Origin: an uncultured Acidobacteriota bacterium
GTDB lineage: Bacteria > Acidobacteriota > Blastocatellia > RBC074
Direction: 5' to 3'
Length of the DNA stretch: 5,160 bases
Assembly (NCBI GenBank): GCA_937967285.1
Contig: CALBSU010000128.1
Span: 1 to 5,160, forward strand
This document shows, piece after piece, positions 1-5,160 of the stretch. Position 1 is the stretch's first letter, and each line of letters begins with the position of its first letter. The notes beneath the pieces are model-generated. The model was given only the letters and a program-made list of their open reading frames with translations, was not told the origin of the DNA and did no database searches. The position numbers and the translations under genes were made by a program.

Positions 1-1170
1 GGTGTAGACGCCGCGCAGATCCTCGACGACGAGCGGCTCTCCCTTCGTCTCGATCTTGAGGTCGATGTACCGGTAGGTTCGCCACCAGAGCGGGCGGAAC
101 AGGCGCCGCGAGCCGCCGTCGGCGGTGAAGAGGTCGTAGTAACCGACGAACTCCTTGCCTTCTACCTCGTTGCGGTTGCCCTTGCCGCCGCGCTGCGCCG
201 GAGGCAGGAAGAGCGATTCGGCATAGCCGAGCTCGATCACAGATCCTCTGCCGCCGCTCACGATCAGCTCAGGAAATGCCGTCGTCAGGTGCGACTGATC
301 GAGCAGAATTCGGGCACGGGTATTTGCCGGGACCGTGAAGGCTGACTGTTTCTCCGGAAAGCCCGCGGGCAGGCTCACGCCCGACGAGCGTCTGACAGCC
401 GCCAGCCGCTCGGGCGTCTCCTCCATCAGCGGGATGTTACGCGGCACAAGCATCCAGCGGTTCGGACCGTCACGCGCACCGCGCGGAGAGCCCCGCCAGC
501 GACCGTCCGTCTGAGCCTCGCCCCAGGACGCATCGTCAAATTCCGGCTCCTGCCAGCCCCACGGATAACTCGCCCCGTCCACCCTGTCACCCGGCCCCGG
601 GACGAAATAGCCCATCATCTGCGCGTGAGTGTAATGCAGCGGCTGATACGCCGGATTGCGCATGCACTTCCAGCGCGTGCCGGTATCGACGACCCGCTCG
701 GCCGCGGTATCGCCCTGCAGCAGGAAAGCAGTCCGATCCGTCACCTGCGATTCCGGAGCGTACTGCCCGAAGTTCCAGACCACGGCCGCGATCACGTTCT
801 TTCCTGATTTCAGTTGCGGCGCGATGTCGACCGTCTCGTAACGCCAGTGGTTGAGATCGCCGCGCGCCGGCCCCCACACGACCTGCTTCCCGTTGACGAA
901 GAGCTGATATCGATTGTCTCCTGTAACGTGGATGACAAACGACGACGGTTTCGCCTGAAGCTCGAACGTTCGACGGAAGTGATACACGCCGTAATCGAAC
1001 GGCGATGCGTCCGGCACTGTGATCCAGCTTGCGCTCCACGATTTCGTGAGCAGTTCCGGATTGATCCGTCCGTTGCGATCGCTCTGCGCGAAGACGGCAG
1101 CCATCCCTGCCACCGCCATGACCAGTAACGCAAAGAACGAAATTGAGCGATATCTCTGTATGCGATTCAC
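1..1170 (-). CDS. Alpha-L-rhamnosidase-like GH78 protein, N-terminal part (cut by left edge)
   Basis: An open frame without stops runs from a GTG at 1170 to the left edge, giving 390 whole codons; the C-terminal part lies outside. Residues 1-28 form a Sec signal peptide: basic start, hydrophobic core [15 protein letters not shown], probable cleavage VFA|QS. The mature part opens with SWSASWI and [10 protein letters not shown] (about 44-70), followed by [22 protein letters not shown] (seen in pieces at 80-101) and [13 protein letters not shown] (123-135). This is the jelly-roll pattern of the accessory domains of family 78 alpha-L-rhamnosidases. [13 protein letters not shown] (239-251), ELGYAESLF (313-321) and [14 protein letters not shown] (358-371) match the linker that precedes the (alpha/alpha)6 catalytic barrel. 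The family removes terminal L-rhamnose from glycosides and polysaccharides; here it would act in the periplasm or outside the cell. The catalytic acids are not in view, so activity is inferred. The GTG is favoured because a GGGAGAG lies just upstream and it gives a complete signal peptide. It is divergent from the DUF3124 gene. Confidence 0.87.
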   Translation of the reverse strand, partial: MNRIQRYRSISFFALLVMAVAGMAAVFAQSDRNGRINPELLTKSWSASWITVPDASPFDYGVYHFRRTFELQAKPSSFVIHVTGDNRYQLFVNGKQVVWGPARGDLNHWRYETVDIAPQLKSGKNVIAAVVWNFGQYAPESQVTDRTAFLLQGDTAAERVVDTGTRWKCMRNPAYQPLHYTHAQMMGYFVPGPGDRVDGASYPWGWQEPEFDDASWGEAQTDGRWRGSPRGARDGPNRWMLVPRNIPLMEETPERLAAVRRSSGVSLPAGFPEKQSAFTVPANTRARILLDQSHLTTAFPELIVSGGRGSVIELGYAESLFLPPAQRGGKGNRNEVEGKEFVGYYDLFTADGGSRRLFRPLWWRTYRYIDLKIETKGEPLVVEDLRGVYT

Positions 1171-1245
1171 GTCTCTCTCCCGATTTCAGTTACGCCGCTG
1201 CCCGGCCCTGACCGATCCTTGTCTATTTCAAATACTTCGCAGAAA
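1171..1245. other. Divergent intergenic region, rhamnosidase / DUF3124
   Basis: These 75 bases separate two divergent starts and must hold both promoters unless one overlaps a coding region. On the plus strand a weak sigma70-like pair can be drawn: CTGACC at 1208-1213, 17-base spacer, AATACT at 1231-1236. It would start transcription only a few bases before the DUF3124 ATG. I find no convincing minus-strand promoter and no clear operator palindrome. Confidence 0.35.
1175..1181 (-). promoter_or_regulatory. Ribosome binding site of the rhamnosidase gene
   Basis: On the minus strand GGGAGAG sits 4 bases before GTG at 1170-1168 (the purine run continues GAGAC into the start). It is the reason for choosing this GTG. 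The nearest in-frame ATG further in falls inside the hydrophobic core and would lose the basic end of the signal peptide. Confidence 0.5.
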
Positions 1246-1818
1246 ATGGAGGCCGTGAGAATAACCCTGAACAAGATTCTTAAGTCCGCGCTCCCGCTGA
1301 TGGCCCTTCTGGCGCTCGGTTCCTGCTCGTCGCAATCCGGAGAGCGCAACGTCGAGACCAACGGTTCAACTCACGAAACCGCAGCGGTCAATGAAATCGC
1401 CGAAGACCAGGTCATGGGTCAGACGATCTATGTTCCTACATACTCACACATCTACACGCGCGACAAGAACAGAGTCATAAATCTGGCCGTAACGCTGAGC
1501 ATCAGGAATACCGATGCTCAAAGTCCGATTCTTGTGACCTCTGCAAAATATTACGACACTCGCGGCGCCGTGGTCAGAGACTACATCGCCAAGCCGGTCC
1601 GGCTCGGGCCGATGGCCTCGACCGATTTCGTCGTTGCTGATGGTGATACGAGCGGAGGTTCGGGCGCCAATTTCATCGTCGAGTGGAGTTCCGCGGCAGT
1701 TGTCAGCGACCCGGTCGTCGAAGCGGTAATGATCAGCACCGCTCAACAGCAGGGCATCTCATTCATCAGCACGGGTCGCGTGATCAAAGACCGCAGGCAC
1801 AATGGCGCGAGCAAATGA
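1246..1818 (+). CDS. DUF3124 family lipoprotein
   Basis: A 190-residue protein. Residues 1-26 are a lipoprotein signal peptide with a basic start, the core ALPLMALLAL and lipobox LGSC with the lipidated cysteine at 27, so it is probably anchored in a membrane facing the periplasm. A polar, low-complexity linker (28-56) leads to a domain that matches my memory of DUF3124: GQTIYVPTYSHIY (58-70), NLAVTLSIRNTD (79-90), KYYDTRGAVVRDY (101-113), KPVRLGPMASTDFVV (116-130) and SGGSGANFIVEW (136-147), then an AVMIST and GISFISTGRVI tail. The biochemical role of the family is not known to me; no catalytic motif is evident and the pattern looks beta-rich. The start is uncertain. ATG 1246 has no good Shine-Dalgarno. 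GTG 1255 has GGAGG at 1248-1252 but only 2 bases away. TTG 1219 would add nine residues before the signal peptide. The lipobox is the same in every case. Its stop lies 6 bases from the stop of the convergent PHP gene, with no visible terminator hairpin between. Confidence 0.85.
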   Translation: MEAVRITLNKILKSALPLMALLALGSCSSQSGERNVETNGSTHETAAVNEIAEDQVMGQTIYVPTYSHIYTRDKNRVINLAVTLSIRNTDAQSPILVTSAKYYDTRGAVVRDYIAKPVRLGPMASTDFVVADGDTSGGSGANFIVEWSSAAVVSDPVVEAVMISTAQQQGISFISTGRVIKDRRHNGASK

Positions 1819-1824
1819 CTTCGC

Positions 1825-2853
<1,029 letters not shown>

Positions 2854-2859
2854 CTGGGT

Positions 2860-2865
2860 CCTCCT
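2860..2865 (-). promoter_or_regulatory. Ribosome binding site fixing the PHP gene start
   Basis: The minus strand reads AGGAGG here, a perfect Shine-Dalgarno core with a six-base spacer to ATG at 2853-2851. It decides against the 67-codon longer reading that would begin at 3054, which would also bury the signal peptide and run through the divergent promoter region. Confidence 0.8.
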
Positions 2866-2913
2866 GGTTTCGAGACACTGACTCGATTCGGAATGTGATT
2901 CGTATTGCGCCAA

Positions 2914-2942
2914 AGTGTAGGTCCTCAACCGTCCGCGCGCAA
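2914..2942 (-). promoter_or_regulatory. Candidate sigma70-type promoter of the PHP gene
   Basis: Reading the minus strand, TTGCGC (2942-2937) and TACACT (2919-2914) are separated by 17 bases. Transcription would start near 2907, giving a leader of about 54 bases that contains AGGAGG. The leader also holds a direct repeat GATTCG/GATTCG (plus-strand 2885-2890 and 2897-2902, period 12). Matches are partial, so this is a candidate only. Confidence 0.35.
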
Positions 2943-2994
2943 GTTTTGTCTGAATCAACTCTTCACGCGCAAAGGCACGAAAACCTCGAGAGGC

Positions 2995-3023
2995 TTGCCG
3001 TCCGGCGCATATCAAACTATAAA
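2995..3023 (+). promoter_or_regulatory. Candidate sigma70-type promoter of the oxidase operon
   Basis: TTGCCG (2995-3000) and TATAAA (3018-3023) are spaced by exactly 17 bases. Transcription would start near 3030, about 26 bases before the oxidase ATG, leaving room for the AAGGA ribosome binding site at 3043-3047. The AT-rich patch around 3009-3026 stands out in an otherwise GC-rich region. It is the best promoter match in the window. Confidence 0.5.
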
Positions 3024-3055
3024 TAACGGACTCGACAGCGGAAAGGAACGGCATA

Positions 3056-5160
<2,105 letters not shown>

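Noticed and set aside
587..1133. Overlapping minus and plus frames of 100-150 codons in the rhamnosidase region
   Set aside because: The frame from GTG 1170 is open across the whole stretch and matches GH78; the others are shadows.
2854..3054. 67-residue N-terminal extension of the PHP protein (start at 3054)
   Set aside because: AGGAGG and a signal peptide mark the start at 2853; the extension would run through the control region.

Overview
The window holds five protein genes and no RNA genes, insertion sequences or CRISPR arrays that I can see. Two of the genes run off the window edges. The DNA is moderately GC-rich, densely coding and uses GTG as well as ATG starts. Gene content (GH78 rhamnosidase, secreted CehA/McbA-type PHP hydrolase, Tat-lipoprotein alditol oxidase homologue) looks like a free-living, diderm, carbohydrate-degrading environmental bacterium. 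An Acidobacteriota-like soil organism is my best guess, but it is inferred from resemblance only, with no marker gene present.

Layout: (1) 1-1170, minus strand: N-terminal 390 residues of an exported alpha-L-rhamnosidase-like GH78 protein, with its catalytic domain beyond the left edge. (2) 1171-1245: short divergent intergenic region. (3) 1246-1818, plus: small DUF3124 lipoprotein. (4) 1825-2853, minus: exported PHP-type metallohydrolase, convergent with DUF3124 and only 6 bases from it. (5) 2854-3055: divergent intergenic region with a plausible promoter on each strand. (6) 3056-4426, plus: FAD-dependent alditol/xylitol oxidase homologue with Tat-type lipoprotein leader. (7) 4427 to the right edge, plus: exported protein resembling the DUF6454 family, starting on the base after the oxidase stop codon. 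Its signal-peptide region carries four copies of a 15-bp tandem repeat.

All five products carry an N-terminal export signal, so the window reads as a block of cell-envelope or secreted functions. The only clear operon is oxidase plus DUF6454-like gene. The rhamnosidase and oxidase suggest sugar or polyol use, but the sequence does not prove that the five genes share a pathway. The most unusual feature is the in-frame repeat that multiplies the likely signal-peptidase site of the last gene. I see no strong evidence for a wholly new system.
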